The translations under genes were made by a program, and so were the position numbers. A stretch of DNA of 64,000 bases. It comes from Photorhabdus cinerea (GTDB lineage: Bacteria > Pseudomonadota > Gammaproteobacteria > Enterobacterales > Enterobacteriaceae). Under the pieces are notes generated by a model. That model had not been told where the DNA came from. It was given only the letters and a program-made list of their open reading frames with translations, and searched no databases. Positions 36,543 through 46,100 of this stretch are shown here, piece after piece (within the stretch, counting starts at the first letter, position 1; every line of letters begins with the position of its first letter). Location of the stretch: assembly GCF_011189575.1 (NCBI RefSeq), contig NZ_PUJW01000005.1, positions 124,001-188,000 on the forward strand, in the 5' to 3' direction.

Positions 36543-36842
36543 GTGAAATATTTTCTGATTTTATTACTGGTATTGGTGATCTTTGTCATCTCTGTGACCC
36601 TTGGATCAAATAATGATCAGGTTGTTACTTTTAACTATCTGATTGCTAAAGGGGATTACTCGGTATCTACACTTTTGGCCGTATTGTTTGCGAGTGGTTT
36701 AGTGTTAGGCTGGGTTATCTGTGGATTATTCTATCTTCGTGTTCGTTTGTCATTAGGAAGAGCAGAACGCAAGATTAAGAGATTGGAAGCACAACTGGAG
36801 CTTCCAGTTGTTCATTCATCACCTATACTTAACAGGGAATAA
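36543..36842 (+). CDS. lapA: LapA (YciS), lipopolysaccharide assembly protein
   Basis: A 99-aa inner-membrane protein with two membrane segments (about residues 2-22 and 43-65) and a charged cytoplasmic helix (RAERKIKRLEAQLEL). It works with LapB in controlling LPS synthesis through FtsH-mediated LpxC turnover. It starts with GTG, and the beginning MKYFLILLLVLVIFVISVTLG matches E. coli YciS. lapB follows after six bases, as expected for one operon. Confidence 0.94.
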   Translation: MKYFLILLLVLVIFVISVTLGSNNDQVVTFNYLIAKGDYSVSTLLAVLFASGLVLGWVICGLFYLRVRLSLGRAERKIKRLEAQLELPVVHSSPILNRE

Positions 36843-36848
36843 ACTCCT

Positions 36849-38018
36849 ATGTTAGAGCTGCTGTTTCTGTTGCTTCCCGTGGCCGCTGCTTATGGTTGGT
36901 ATATGGGGCGCAGAAGTGCTCAACAGGATAAGCAACAAAATGCTGATCGTTTGTCACGGGAGTATGTAGCCGGGGTTAACTTTCTCCTTTCAAACCAGCA
37001 GGATAAAGCCGTGGATCTGTTCCTTGAAATGCTAAAAGAGGACAGTTCCGCTTTTGAAGCTCACCTGACTTTGGGGAATCTGTTCCGTTCCAGAGGGGAA
37101 GTAGAGCGGGCTATCCGTATTCACCAATCGCTTATAGAAAGTGCTTCTCTGACGTTTGAGCAGCGTCTACTCGCAGTTCAACAACTAGGTCGTGATTATA
37201 TGTCAGCGGGTTTATATGATCGCGCTGAAAATATGTTTTCTCAGTTGGTGGATGAAAAAGAATTTCGGCAAAATGCTTTTCAATCGCTTCTAGTTATTTA
37301 TCAGGCAACCAGTGATTGGAAAAAAGCGATTGATGTTGCTGAAAGATTAGTTAAATCCGGTAAACATGAGTTACGGCAAAAAATTGCCCATTTTTATTGT
37401 GAGCTGGCTTTGCAAGAAATGAGCGGTGATGATCTTGATGAAGCAATTGATTATCTCAATAAAGCTGTTCAGGCCGATAAAAATTGCGCCAGAGTTTCTA
37501 TTATGCTGGGACGTCTGTTTATGGCCCGGCAGGAATACACCAAAGCGGCAGATTCTTTGAAATCTGTTCTTGAGCAGGATAAAGAGCTCGTCAGTGAATC
37601 ATTGCCCATGCTCCAGGAGTGCTATCAGCACCTGAATCAGAATGATGAATGGGAAAATTTCCTGAAACGTTGTGTGGAAGAGAATAGTGGTGCAACGGCT
37701 GAACTTCTGTTGGCTGATATTATTGAGCAGAAAGAAGGGCATGAAGTCGCGCAAATCTATATCAACCATCAACTGAAACGCCATCCGACCATGCGCTTAT
37801 TTTGTCGTCTGATGGATTACCATCTGGCTGAAGCAGAAGAGGGCCGAGCGAAAGAAAGTATTATTTTGCTGCGGGACATGGTTGGTGAACAAATTCGTAC
37901 CAAGCCCGATTATCGTTGCCATAAATGCGGCTTTACTTCTCATTCACTTTATTGGCACTGCCCATCATGTCGTTTATGGGATTCTATTAAACCTATTCGT
38001 GGATTGGATGGTCAGTGA
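36849..38018 (+). CDS. lapB: LapB (YciM), LPS assembly TPR protein
   Basis: Membrane-anchored adaptor that links LpxC degradation by FtsH to LPS demand. It has an N-terminal membrane anchor (MLELLFLLLPVAAAYGWYMGRRS), about nine TPR helical repeats (FLLSNQQDKAVDLFLEMLKED, AHLTLGNLFRSRGEVERAIRIHQ and so on) and a C-terminal rubredoxin-type metal site (YRCHKCGFTSHSLYWHCPSC). Length of 389 aa equals E. coli LapB. It is the second gene of lapAB and is followed by pyrF. Confidence 0.96.
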   Translation: MLELLFLLLPVAAAYGWYMGRRSAQQDKQQNADRLSREYVAGVNFLLSNQQDKAVDLFLEMLKEDSSAFEAHLTLGNLFRSRGEVERAIRIHQSLIESASLTFEQRLLAVQQLGRDYMSAGLYDRAENMFSQLVDEKEFRQNAFQSLLVIYQATSDWKKAIDVAERLVKSGKHELRQKIAHFYCELALQEMSGDDLDEAIDYLNKAVQADKNCARVSIMLGRLFMARQEYTKAADSLKSVLEQDKELVSESLPMLQECYQHLNQNDEWENFLKRCVEENSGATAELLLADIIEQKEGHEVAQIYINHQLKRHPTMRLFCRLMDYHLAEAEEGRAKESIILLRDMVGEQIRTKPDYRCHKCGFTSHSLYWHCPSCRLWDSIKPIRGLDGQ

Positions 38019-38062
38019 CAGTGTCACAGTAATATTTCTTTGTTGGTCAAAAAGGTTAAAAA

Positions 38063-38800
38063 ATGACATCGCATACCTTAACATCATTCGGTAAACAGAT
38101 TAACTCGCCTGTAATTGTGGCTTTAGATTACGACAATCAAGATTCTGCACTGGCGTTTGCCGACAAAATTGATCCGCAGGATTGCCGTTTGAAAGTGGGT
38201 AAAGAGATGTTTACCCTTAATGGTCCTCAGTTTGTTAAATCACTACACCAACGTGGTTTTGAAGTATTTCTGGACTTAAAATTCCATGATATTCCTAATA
38301 CTACAGCCAGAGCGGTGGCGGTGGCGGCTGAAATGGGGGTTTGGATGGTCAATGTACATGCCAGTGGTGGGGCCAGAATGATGACTGCTGCGAAAGAAGC
38401 GCTGCTACCTTATGGTAGTGATGCTCCGTTATTAATTGCCGTCACTGTATTAACCAGCATGGAACAATCGGATCTGCAAGACATTGGTATGAATATTACG
38501 CCAGCGCAACAGGCTGAAAGATTGGCAAAACTGACTCAGGAATGTGGGCTGAATGGGGTAGTGTGTTCTGCTCATGAAGCTCAACAATTGAAAAAGGTTT
38601 GCGGTCAGGATTTCCAATTAGTCACTCCGGGAATTCGTCCGGCAGGCAGTGATGCGGGTGATCAGCGCCGTATCATGACCCCAGAACAAGCGGTATTGTC
38701 TGGGGTTGATTATATGGTGATCGGGCGCCCGATTACTCGTGCAGCTGATCCTGCGGCAGCATTGCGTCAGATTAATCAATCTATTGCAGGAGCTTGTTAA
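38063..38800 (+). CDS. pyrF: Orotidine 5'-phosphate decarboxylase
   Basis: Last step of UMP synthesis, decarboxylating OMP. The catalytic Asp-Lys-Asp array is in EVFLDLKFHDIPNTTARA. Substrate-binding parts are VALDYDNQDSALAF, LKVGKEMF and the C-terminal VTPGIRPAG and GVDYMVIGRPITRA. Length of 245 aa is normal. Its stop overlaps the yciH start in TAATG. Confidence 0.97.
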   Translation: MTSHTLTSFGKQINSPVIVALDYDNQDSALAFADKIDPQDCRLKVGKEMFTLNGPQFVKSLHQRGFEVFLDLKFHDIPNTTARAVAVAAEMGVWMVNVHASGGARMMTAAKEALLPYGSDAPLLIAVTVLTSMEQSDLQDIGMNITPAQQAERLAKLTQECGLNGVVCSAHEAQQLKKVCGQDFQLVTPGIRPAGSDAGDQRRIMTPEQAVLSGVDYMVIGRPITRAADPAAALRQINQSIAGAC

Positions 38801-39126
38801 TGCAAGATAATAATTCGCGCTTGGTCTATTCCACGGACGGAGGCCGTATTCAGGAAGAAGCCGTTAAACCTCAGCGCCCAAAAGGTGATGGTATTGTCCG
38901 TATTCAGCGCCAAACCAGTGGTCGTAAAGGAAAGGGGGTCTGCGTAATTACTGGGATTGATGTTGATGATCAGGCACTAAGAAAACTGGCGGCTGAATTA
39001 AAGAAAAAATGTGGTTGTGGTGGTTCAGTAAAGGATGGCGAAATAGAAATTCAAGGCGATAAAAGAGACTTATTAAAACAATTACTTGAAGCCAAAGGTA
39101 TGACAGTTAAATTGGCTGGTGGCTGA
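38800..39126 (+). CDS. yciH: YciH, SUI1/eIF1-like translation factor
   Basis: A 108-aa SUI1-domain protein related to eukaryotic eIF1 that affects translation-initiation fidelity. The conserved stretch is GDGIVRIQRQTSGRKGKGVCVITGID with ELKKKCGCGGSVKDGEIEIQGDKRDLLKQLLEAKGMTVKLAGG. The ATG at 38800, which overlaps the pyrF stop and has AGGAG upstream, is preferred over a TTG at 38794. It is the last backbone gene; osmB, its E. coli neighbour, is replaced by the accessory island. Confidence 0.95.
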   Translation: MQDNNSRLVYSTDGGRIQEEAVKPQRPKGDGIVRIQRQTSGRKGKGVCVITGIDVDDQALRKLAAELKKKCGCGGSVKDGEIEIQGDKRDLLKQLLEAKGMTVKLAGG

Positions 39127-39128
39127 CA

Positions 39129-39155
39129 GAAGGGCGGGTATTCGCCCTTCATTTT
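39129..39155 (+). terminator. Terminator after pyrF-yciH
   Basis: GAAGGGCG and CGCCCTTC flank a 6-nt loop, followed by ATTTTATTT. The next 350 bp up to the TetR gene is extremely AT-rich, with no gene I can see; it marks the left edge of the accessory island. Confidence 0.88.
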
Positions 39156-39510
39156 ATTTCCCAGTCTGATTATTGATAGCGTTTTAAGATATTAATTAAT
39201 AATATTACCAAATATTTAAATTAAAAATTATTTACAATAAAGAGATGAGATAAATTATTATAAATTTCCATGAAAATAATTTAATGATATTATTTACCTA
39301 TGCTTAAAAAATAATTCTATTTTTTTATTGATATATCTTAGTAAGAAACGGCAATAAGAAAATTAATATTATTCTTTGATTTCTCTTTATTTAATGTCGT
39401 TCTTATGTGGAAATGAGTACCTTTGATGAAAAAGGTAATAAGTATTATAATTACTTTTTAAATCATAGAGATAACAATTTAAATCTATTTTTTTAGTAAA
39501 GAGGTTGACT

Positions 39511-40116
39511 ATGGAGAACGATCGTTCTACCCTAAAAGGCATGGAAGGTGAGCAGGTGCCCAACATCAGGGAAAACATGTTGGATGCTGTAGAGGCATTG
39601 ATTTACACAAGGGGGATTGCTGCTACAGGTATTGATCTTATAACGCGCACCACAGGTTCTTCACGTAAGACAATTTATCGTTATTTTGGTACGAAAGATG
39701 GGTTGGTTGAAGAGGTTCTTCGCCGGCGAGATGAGCGTTGGATGCGGTGGTTTACCTCATCAATCGCCGAATATAAAACGCCTGAAGAAAAATTATTAAA
39801 TATTTTTCTGGTATTACAAACATGGTTCGAAAGTGATGATTTTAGAGGATGTGCATTTATCAATACATCTGGTGAACGCCTTAATCCTGATGATCCGGTG
39901 AGAATAATTGCTAAGGAGCATAAAGATAAAGTTTTTACTTATGTTCTCTCTATTTGTGAAGAAATATCGCCAGATTTAGCGGTAGATTTAGCGAGGAAAT
40001 TTCTACTTTTGATAGAAGGTGCGATTACCATGGCTCATGTAATGAGTGATAAGAATTGTGTTTTAGATGCGATGAATATTGCGAAAGTATTATTAAATGA
40101 ATGCAATGTGAATTAA
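39511..40116 (+). CDS. TetR/AcrR-family transcriptional regulator
   Basis: A 201-aa regulator. The N-terminal HTH is visible as ENMLDAVEALIYTRGIAATGIDLITRTTGSSRKTIYRYFGTKDGL (about residues 20-65), followed by a helical ligand-binding domain (FLVLQTWFESDDFRGCAFINTSGE). The ATG at 39511 has AGAGG six bases upstream; a TTG two codons earlier is less likely. The gene is 24 bp before the DUF1348 gene and probably controls it and itself. The ligand is unknown. Confidence 0.87.
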   Translation: MENDRSTLKGMEGEQVPNIRENMLDAVEALIYTRGIAATGIDLITRTTGSSRKTIYRYFGTKDGLVEEVLRRRDERWMRWFTSSIAEYKTPEEKLLNIFLVLQTWFESDDFRGCAFINTSGERLNPDDPVRIIAKEHKDKVFTYVLSICEEISPDLAVDLARKFLLLIEGAITMAHVMSDKNCVLDAMNIAKVLLNECNVN

Positions 40117-40140
40117 TGGAAAATTTAATGAGGAGATAAC

Positions 40141-40620
40141 ATGTCTGATATAAAAGAAATTCGCCAACCGGTACCACCATTTACCCGGGAAACCGCTATT
40201 CAAAAAATTCGTTTGGCTGAAGATGGCTGGAATAGCCGCGACCCTGAGAAGGTATCATTGGCTTATTCATTGGATACCCATTGGCGTAATCGTTCTGAAT
40301 TCGTTCATAGCCGTAAGGAGGCTCAAGAATTTTTAACCAGAAAATGGGAAAAAGAGCATGAATATCGACTGATCAAAGAGCTGTGGGCTTTTACTGATAA
40401 TAGAATAGCGGTTCGTTATGCTTATGAATGGTGTGATGGTTCCGGCAATTGGTTTCGCTCATATGGTAATGAGAACTGGGAATTTAATGAAGATGGTTTG
40501 ATGTACAACCGCTATGCTTGTATTAACGATCTTCCAATAAAAGAGTCTGAACGAAAATTTCATTGGCCTTTAGGACGTCGCCCTGACGATCATCCCGGAT
40601 TATCTGAATTAGGGTTGTGA
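40141..40620 (+). CDS. DUF1348 family NTF2-like protein
   Basis: A 159-aa protein of the SnoaL/NTF2-like fold. The DUF1348 pattern is clear: FTRETAIQKIRLAEDGWNSRDPEKVSLAYSLDTHWRNRSEFVHSRKEAQEFL, then RIAVRYAYEWCDGSGNWFRSYGNENWEFNEDGLM and PLGRRPDDHPGLSELGL. The fold suggests a small-molecule-binding or isomerase-type role, but the reaction is not known. GAGGAGA precedes the ATG. It pairs with the TetR gene upstream. Confidence 0.86.
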   Translation: MSDIKEIRQPVPPFTRETAIQKIRLAEDGWNSRDPEKVSLAYSLDTHWRNRSEFVHSRKEAQEFLTRKWEKEHEYRLIKELWAFTDNRIAVRYAYEWCDGSGNWFRSYGNENWEFNEDGLMYNRYACINDLPIKESERKFHWPLGRRPDDHPGLSELGL

Positions 40621-40754
40621 TTTAATCGTCGTATAAAACCGTAGGTTTGGCGGCCACTCTTTTCAGGCGACGGCAAGGACACTGCCGATGTGCGGTACTC
40701 TCTGCCGTCGGATTCTGATTAACAGAAGAATCTAATAAGGTTCGTACCCTGAAT

Positions 40755-42035
40755 CTATCGTTTGAGGCAGGACAGATTTCGGTTAATGCAGTCCGTGACC
40801 TGATGAAGTTCGTCAGCGGGAATATCATCAGTTACATTCCGTGCAGTATGAGCGAAATTGGCGGCGATATCCGCTACTTCATCAATAATGCTGTTCATTC
40901 TGGCCGGTGAGATGACTGCATTATCGGCAACCTTCAACAACATGGTGCGGGTGATATCCGTTCCGTGGCCGGTCACCGAGGTTTGATGTTGTCCGCCGGG
41001 GCCGTCCGCAAAGGTCAAATCATAGGCGGGGGACACTACCCACTCATTGCTTTCATTCAAAATGAAGGAGAAATTCTTCACATGATCATCACGATTATGC
41101 ATCAACACGTTGAACACCATACGCCGGGCTTGGATTTCCCGCTCAACAACAGAGCGCGTGATGGAGCCAGTCGCCCGTAAGATATCTATGTAATCCATAC
41201 AGGGTAATCGAAAGTCGGCATGTAGGGCGCCGGCCATACTCAGTACTGGCATTCGCATTCCATTCTCGCGATCAAATCGCTGGACACCGAATGCGGCTAG
41301 TCCTCCTTCAAGGCGGAAATAGCGACTTGTGGGGAAATTAATGCCCGCCATTCTGGCAGTACAGGCATACGCTTCTTCAAGGGCACAGACCCAAGGATTT
41401 TCCTCTGCTGCGGGGAATTTGACCAACCAAGGCTCACTCCCTGGGAACGCCGTCGTTTTCATTTGGCCGGTGGAGGGATTATATTCTACTTGTGCTTTTG
41501 GTCTGGCTCCGTGAGGCGAGCCGCCAAGCAGGAAAAGTTCACGCAGTGCTTCCGAGTCCTGACCAGTGACTTCCTTACGGATTTGCTTGGCCAGCCCGGT
41601 CAAGTTCAGAATACTATATTTGTCTTCCTGGTCGTCTGGTAAAGGTAGAGCCGGTTGATAGGTCAGAGCTCCCATCGTGTTATCGCCTAGCAATGCAAGA
41701 CGTTCCAGAACGGAAATTCGCCCAGGATCGACATGATTACGGCGAAGGAACCGGTCCATAAGCAGCCGTCCCCATCCATCCGGCAGGGAATCTGCAATGA
41801 AGCCAGGGAGCCAGTCCTGAAAGTGTTCAAAATTCGCGTAAGTATTAGTGGAAAGCGGTAGTTGCAGAGGCGAGAATTCGATGCCGCTATCAAGAGCTTT
41901 GTGGGTGTACTCAAATAAATAGCGGGAATGCACGGTACTTTCGGCCAGATGACCCAATACCCACTGTTCTCCATGACCGTTGTAGATCACCTGTAGTCGG
42001 TCCAGTGACCGGTATTGAAAGTTTCGCGTCGTCAT
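40755..42035 (-). CDS. hipA: HipA-family serine/threonine kinase toxin
   Basis: A 426-aa HipA-like kinase; the E. coli homologue phosphorylates glutamyl-tRNA synthetase and causes growth arrest. It has an N-terminal HipA couple domain (about 20-120), a P-loop-like GGSPHGARPKAQVEYN, an LVKFP strand with the ATP lysine, the catalytic loop HNRDDHVKNFSFIL and the metal-binding SPAYDLTFADGPGGQHQTSVTGHG. The start overlaps the hipB stop in ATGA. Base composition is clearly richer in GC than the flanks, which suggests transfer. Its kinase target cannot be predicted. Confidence 0.9.
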   Translation of the reverse strand: MTTRNFQYRSLDRLQVIYNGHGEQWVLGHLAESTVHSRYLFEYTHKALDSGIEFSPLQLPLSTNTYANFEHFQDWLPGFIADSLPDGWGRLLMDRFLRRNHVDPGRISVLERLALLGDNTMGALTYQPALPLPDDQEDKYSILNLTGLAKQIRKEVTGQDSEALRELFLLGGSPHGARPKAQVEYNPSTGQMKTTAFPGSEPWLVKFPAAEENPWVCALEEAYACTARMAGINFPTSRYFRLEGGLAAFGVQRFDRENGMRMPVLSMAGALHADFRLPCMDYIDILRATGSITRSVVEREIQARRMVFNVLMHNRDDHVKNFSFILNESNEWVVSPAYDLTFADGPGGQHQTSVTGHGTDITRTMLLKVADNAVISPARMNSIIDEVADIAANFAHTARNVTDDIPADELHQVTDCINRNLSCLKR

Positions 42036-42391
42036 TTTTTTGAGTCCCCTGATTGATGAGCGCGGCCATTGCCGGAGAGTTTCCGAGACGAACGTTGGGT
42101 TCGAGCGCGCTGGCGAACCGGTACCTTCATGGCTTCGAGCTGTGCAATGCTGATCTGTTGTGGCATAAACAGGGACTTCACTTCATTCTCCAGCCGCAGA
42201 GCAAAGACGACCTTCATGAAATTTTCAAGCGTACCCCGCCCGCTGCCTTCAAGTTTTTTGAGCGCTGAGACGGAAATACCGCTTCGGAGCGCTAGTTCTG
42301 TTTGGAGCATGTTACGCCGCAGCCGATGTTCCCGGAGGCGGTGCCCAAGTTCTTCTAGCAACTCCGATTCGGTATAAAGCATTAGAGCCAC
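42032..42391 (-). CDS. hipB: HipB-like antitoxin, Xre-type HTH
   Basis: A 119-aa antitoxin and autorepressor for HipA. The HTH is ELGHRLREHRLRRNMLQTELALRSGISVSALKKLEGSGRGTLENFMKVVFALRLE (about residues 10-65). A basic, Arg-rich tail follows (RQRARTQRSSRKLSGNGRAHQSG). It is the first gene of the hipBA operon and overlaps hipA by four bases. A palindrome that could be its operator lies about 30 bp upstream. Confidence 0.88.
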   Translation of the reverse strand: MALMLYTESELLEELGHRLREHRLRRNMLQTELALRSGISVSALKKLEGSGRGTLENFMKVVFALRLENEVKSLFMPQQISIAQLEAMKVPVRQRARTQRSSRKLSGNGRAHQSGDSKK

Positions 42392-42423
42392 AAATACACC
42401 TCTTAAGTTTAAATTTTATGGTT

Positions 42424-42445
42424 AAGAGATTTTATCATATCTCTT
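42424..42445. promoter_or_regulatory. Candidate HipB operator (22-bp palindrome)
   Basis: AAGAGAT and ATCTCTT flank 8 bp upstream of hipB. A third related half-site, CTCTTAA, at 42400-42406 forms an overlapping inverted repeat with TTAAGAG at 42422-42428. The repeated half-sites resemble autoregulated hipBA promoters; binding is inferred. Confidence 0.55.
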
Positions 42446-42591
42446 ATTTTACCAAAATTTGATATGAAAGGAGAATGGTTTAATAGTTCTATTTGAAGCT
42501 TATAAAGATATTTAAGATACTTTAAAGTTTTATATGAGTCCTTTATTGAAGAAATATCAGCGATATACCAGCCTGCTGGTAGGTTCATCAG

Positions 42592-42774
42592 CTAAATTTT
42601 CAGCCGATCGGAACTGAGCAAAAAAATTTTCTGAGTGACGAGCCAAATGGGGGACTCGGCTACTGGTTGGTACGTTAAACGCGCCGATCGTTTTTTAATC
42701 GCCTCTCTTAAAGAGGGTAGCCTCTGAGATTGAGAACTCTTTAATCTCAATAAATCCCTGGACTTCATTTTCAC
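42592..42774 (-). CDS. Possible small basic protein upstream of hipBA
   Basis: A 60-codon ORF with a good GGAGG eight bases before its ATG. The product begins MKMKSRDLLRLKSSQSQR and is basic, with no membrane segment. I do not recognise it. The region around it is unlike the neighbouring backbone in composition and may be left from a larger module. Confidence 0.35.
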   Translation of the reverse strand: MKMKSRDLLRLKSSQSQRLPSLREAIKKRSARLTYQPVAESPIWLVTQKIFLLSSDRLKI

Positions 42775-42879
42775 TGCCTCCGTTTCAAACAGTTCATGAA
42801 TCGGGTTTATTCGTGTTGATCTCCTTAAGGATTTATTGTCATACTTACCTATACATCAAGTTTTGAAATGTGAGGTAAT

Positions 42880-43029
42880 GTGGCAAAACATCCTGTAGAA
42901 CAATTACCTAGACTTGATTTCTCAAATTTAGATTTTGTTAAATTCGGGGAATACCTCAGTGAATATAGTATTGTTGATAAACAAGGAAGATACCTTATAT
43001 TGCCCCCGCAGATCTACGTAGCAGGCTAA
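42880..43029 (+). pseudogene. N-terminal gene fragment (49 codons)
   Basis: A GTG-started frame with GAGG upstream encodes 49 residues beginning MAKHPVEQLPRLDFSNLDFV and containing KFGEYLSEYSIVDKQGRYL. It then breaks into unrelated codons and stops. The start looks like the N-terminal end of a longer protein, perhaps of the Fic type, but I cannot confirm that. The rest of the 780-bp gap between hipBA and the large toxin has only short hairpins. Confidence 0.35.
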
Positions 43030-43116
43030 ATAAGATATCAAAATCGTAGGATGCTTTTTCTTACTCCTCACGGCGCGAGGAGTGAGGCTGGATTCTAGTA
43101 CAGTTTAAAATAAATA

Positions 43117-43139
43117 AGGCGAGAAAACATTCCTCGCCT
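43117..43139. terminator. Terminator of the large toxin gene
   Basis: AGGCGAG and CTCGCCT form the stem. On the minus strand it is followed by TTATTTATTTT, just after the toxin stop. Confidence 0.78.
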
Positions 43140-43173
43140 CAATTTAGTGTTTCAAGTAATACAAAAAGACCTT

Positions 43174-46100
43174 TTAATTATCTATAAACAGGAAAGGGGC
43201 TATGCCGACGATTTTTTCTGTTATGAAATTATGATGCAGATTTACCGCAATAACCGAATAGATTACTGCTCCATCGGGGGTGAATGTCGCTTCCCGTCGC
43301 CGACGTGAAAGAATGACAGTTGGTTCCAGCTTGGGTTCATAACCGCCGCCAAGGCCGGTATCATGAACTGATTTCATGTTTATTCTGTTCAATTCTTCAC
43401 GACAAGCAACAAAGGTTATTTCGTCGTACTTTGACATCCTTTCGTCTGTTTTCATCAGAGCAAAAATATCGGACAATTTTTTACGGTTTCCTGCTTCAGG
43501 GCTAACCACCAGTGCATCATATTTATTGATTGCCGTATCGTCTGCTCTGTTTTTCCATATTGCCGCCTTAACTTCTTCATCAGGCATTCTTTCGTAATAT
43601 TTAATACCATAATTTCTTACCCTGCCATGATTTGAGCTATTAGCTTCTACTCCGGTAGCAAGTAGATAGTTTTCAACATCATTGGCAGTCATATTTTGAA
43701 TATCGTTTACGGTAAAAGTTTTGTCACCTATTTTTACATTAGCCAGACTTGCTGTGTTGCCTGCTTTAATTGTTGCATAAGGTTGTACAGTCAAGCCGCT
43801 ATTACCCAATGTAACATCAAAGGGAGAATTCAATGGATTTTCCGGTGCTTCCAATAATGTCTTGTCGTGAGGACCAAGAAACTGGATCGTTTTTCCTGCG
43901 GGGACTTTTGTCGCTGCACTATCAGAGAAAAAATATCCGTGTGAACTCAGCATCAATTTATTCGCAGGTTCATTCGGTACCGTCCATAATTGGAATGCAC
44001 CCCCAAGCTCAATTTTTTGTGGTTCAAATTGAGGATGACTTTCTTTCAAAAGTTTAATCCTGGTTTCCGCTTTTGTTTTTCTAATATCGCCCGTTCCAAT
44101 ATCTGTTTCTGGTTTCTTATTGCCTTTCCTCCATTCTCTCACTCTGTTTCGGTAATCGGTTGCCGACTCATCGGGCATTTTTTCAGGTTTTCCATCACCC
44201 ACGCCCATGACATTTCGGTGTGATTCATTTATGTTTATTTTGATATTTGTCAGCGGAATTTGACTATCGCCCTTGCCAGAATAAGGTCGGATAATATACT
44301 CACTTTTTCCTTTAAATATGGCATATTCTGCTCTGAATCTATTTTCCGTTAACAGGGCTGAATTATTCTCCAATAAATAATCAGAATTACTGAAATCGAA
44401 TAACGTATTTTCATCATTGACGTAATATCTTGTTCCCACAATACGTGATTCTTCTAGTGCAGAAAAACCACCACTGATTTTCTTATCAATCATTTTATTA
44501 TCGATAGAAGTAAACCATGTTGGGTAACGATTATAATAGATATGTAGCATCTCATGATATAAAGCAATCGCGGGTTCACGAGAACGCCAAGGTTCCTCGG
44601 TAATCTTTTCTTCCATGCCAATCAGATGGTTATCTGGATCAAATGTGATACTGCTGCCGGCGCTGTTTTTGGCATAAAATTGCCCATCTTTTTCGCGTAC
44701 AATGGCACTCATGGTAGGTGGCTGGATATTTATACCTTGTTTCTCAATCTCTTGAATAATAATATTTCCGGATGGTATCTCCTCTATTTCATTGAGTATA
44801 CGAGTGACCTGATTGATGAATATATTATTACCTGTTATTGTGATCCCGACAGGAGGAATATCTACATGGTTACTCTCTAACGATGTATATCGTACCGTTT
44901 TTGAGATATTACCTGAACTATATTTTGGCATCAGTGTGGTAGGTATTTCCTCGATAGAAAACGCAATTTTATTTACCACTGATTCGTTATCAAAGGGAAA
45001 GGATTTTCTCAATAAATAGGGAAGTTCTGTTTTTATTGCATTAATTTTTTCAACCGAAATATTCAGGTTGTTTTGCAATGGTAAGATGATTTCACGTATC
45101 CAGGTCTGTTGGATATCTACTATTTCTGTGCTGAGTAGAGCTGTCTTATCTCCAAGTTTTAGTGATTTTTCGAAGAAATGGGTTAATGTGTCAGTAATAT
45201 CTGATAGTTTATCAATATCATATCTTTCACAATCTTTGAATGCGGTGTTGATATGAATAAATGCATCCAATATATTATCGTTATTAATATTACTGTATGC
45301 TGCTTCAAGTTCCTGATCTATTTTTTTACTTTGCTCCAGAATAAGAAATTTATTAGATACATCGGCATGAGTAATCCAATGTCCATTTTTATCTAATTTA
45401 ACCGCAGGCCAGTAACTAAATTGTTTGGGGTAAGCCGGGTTGACGACACGCCAGGTATGATTTGCATCATCCCATTTAACTTGATAGTTAGTACCAGATT
45501 CCTTTATATAGTAGTTCTGTTTAACCGCTGCTTCTACATTAGCAGGGCGTATTGAATAAATCCCTTTATATATTCCTTCATTTGTATGAGGTACCATCCT
45601 ATCGAGTGAAATATTTCTGACTTGCCATTCATTTTTAAGTTTACCTAATCCTCTGGTACTTTTTCCGAAAATATCAACGAAACTTTTCTCAAGTTTAATG
45701 CTATTTCTCATTGCACCGACTGCGCTGATCACTCCCCGATAAGTTAAGGTTAGTGTTGATCTGATAGGTAAAGGTTCGATTAAATCAATTAACCCACCGA
45801 GTATAATTCCAGAGGATTGACGTAAGGTTATGATTCCATGCTCTGGTAGTGTCCTGACAACCGCTGTAATTAAAGCTCTCCCGGTCAGACCAGCTTGTCT
45901 GAGGCGCAATGTAGTTTGTGTTACTTTTGCGGCCATTGATTCAGTCAATGACATACCCAGGGTAGCAACAACCAAAAGCACATTTGCTGTATCAAAGACA
46001 ATGGAACCAATATCTTCTCCCGTTAATTTATATTCACTATCGGTCGTTGATTTATAGATAACATTATAGAAAGGAATAAGAATGGTTGCTGCTATATGCC

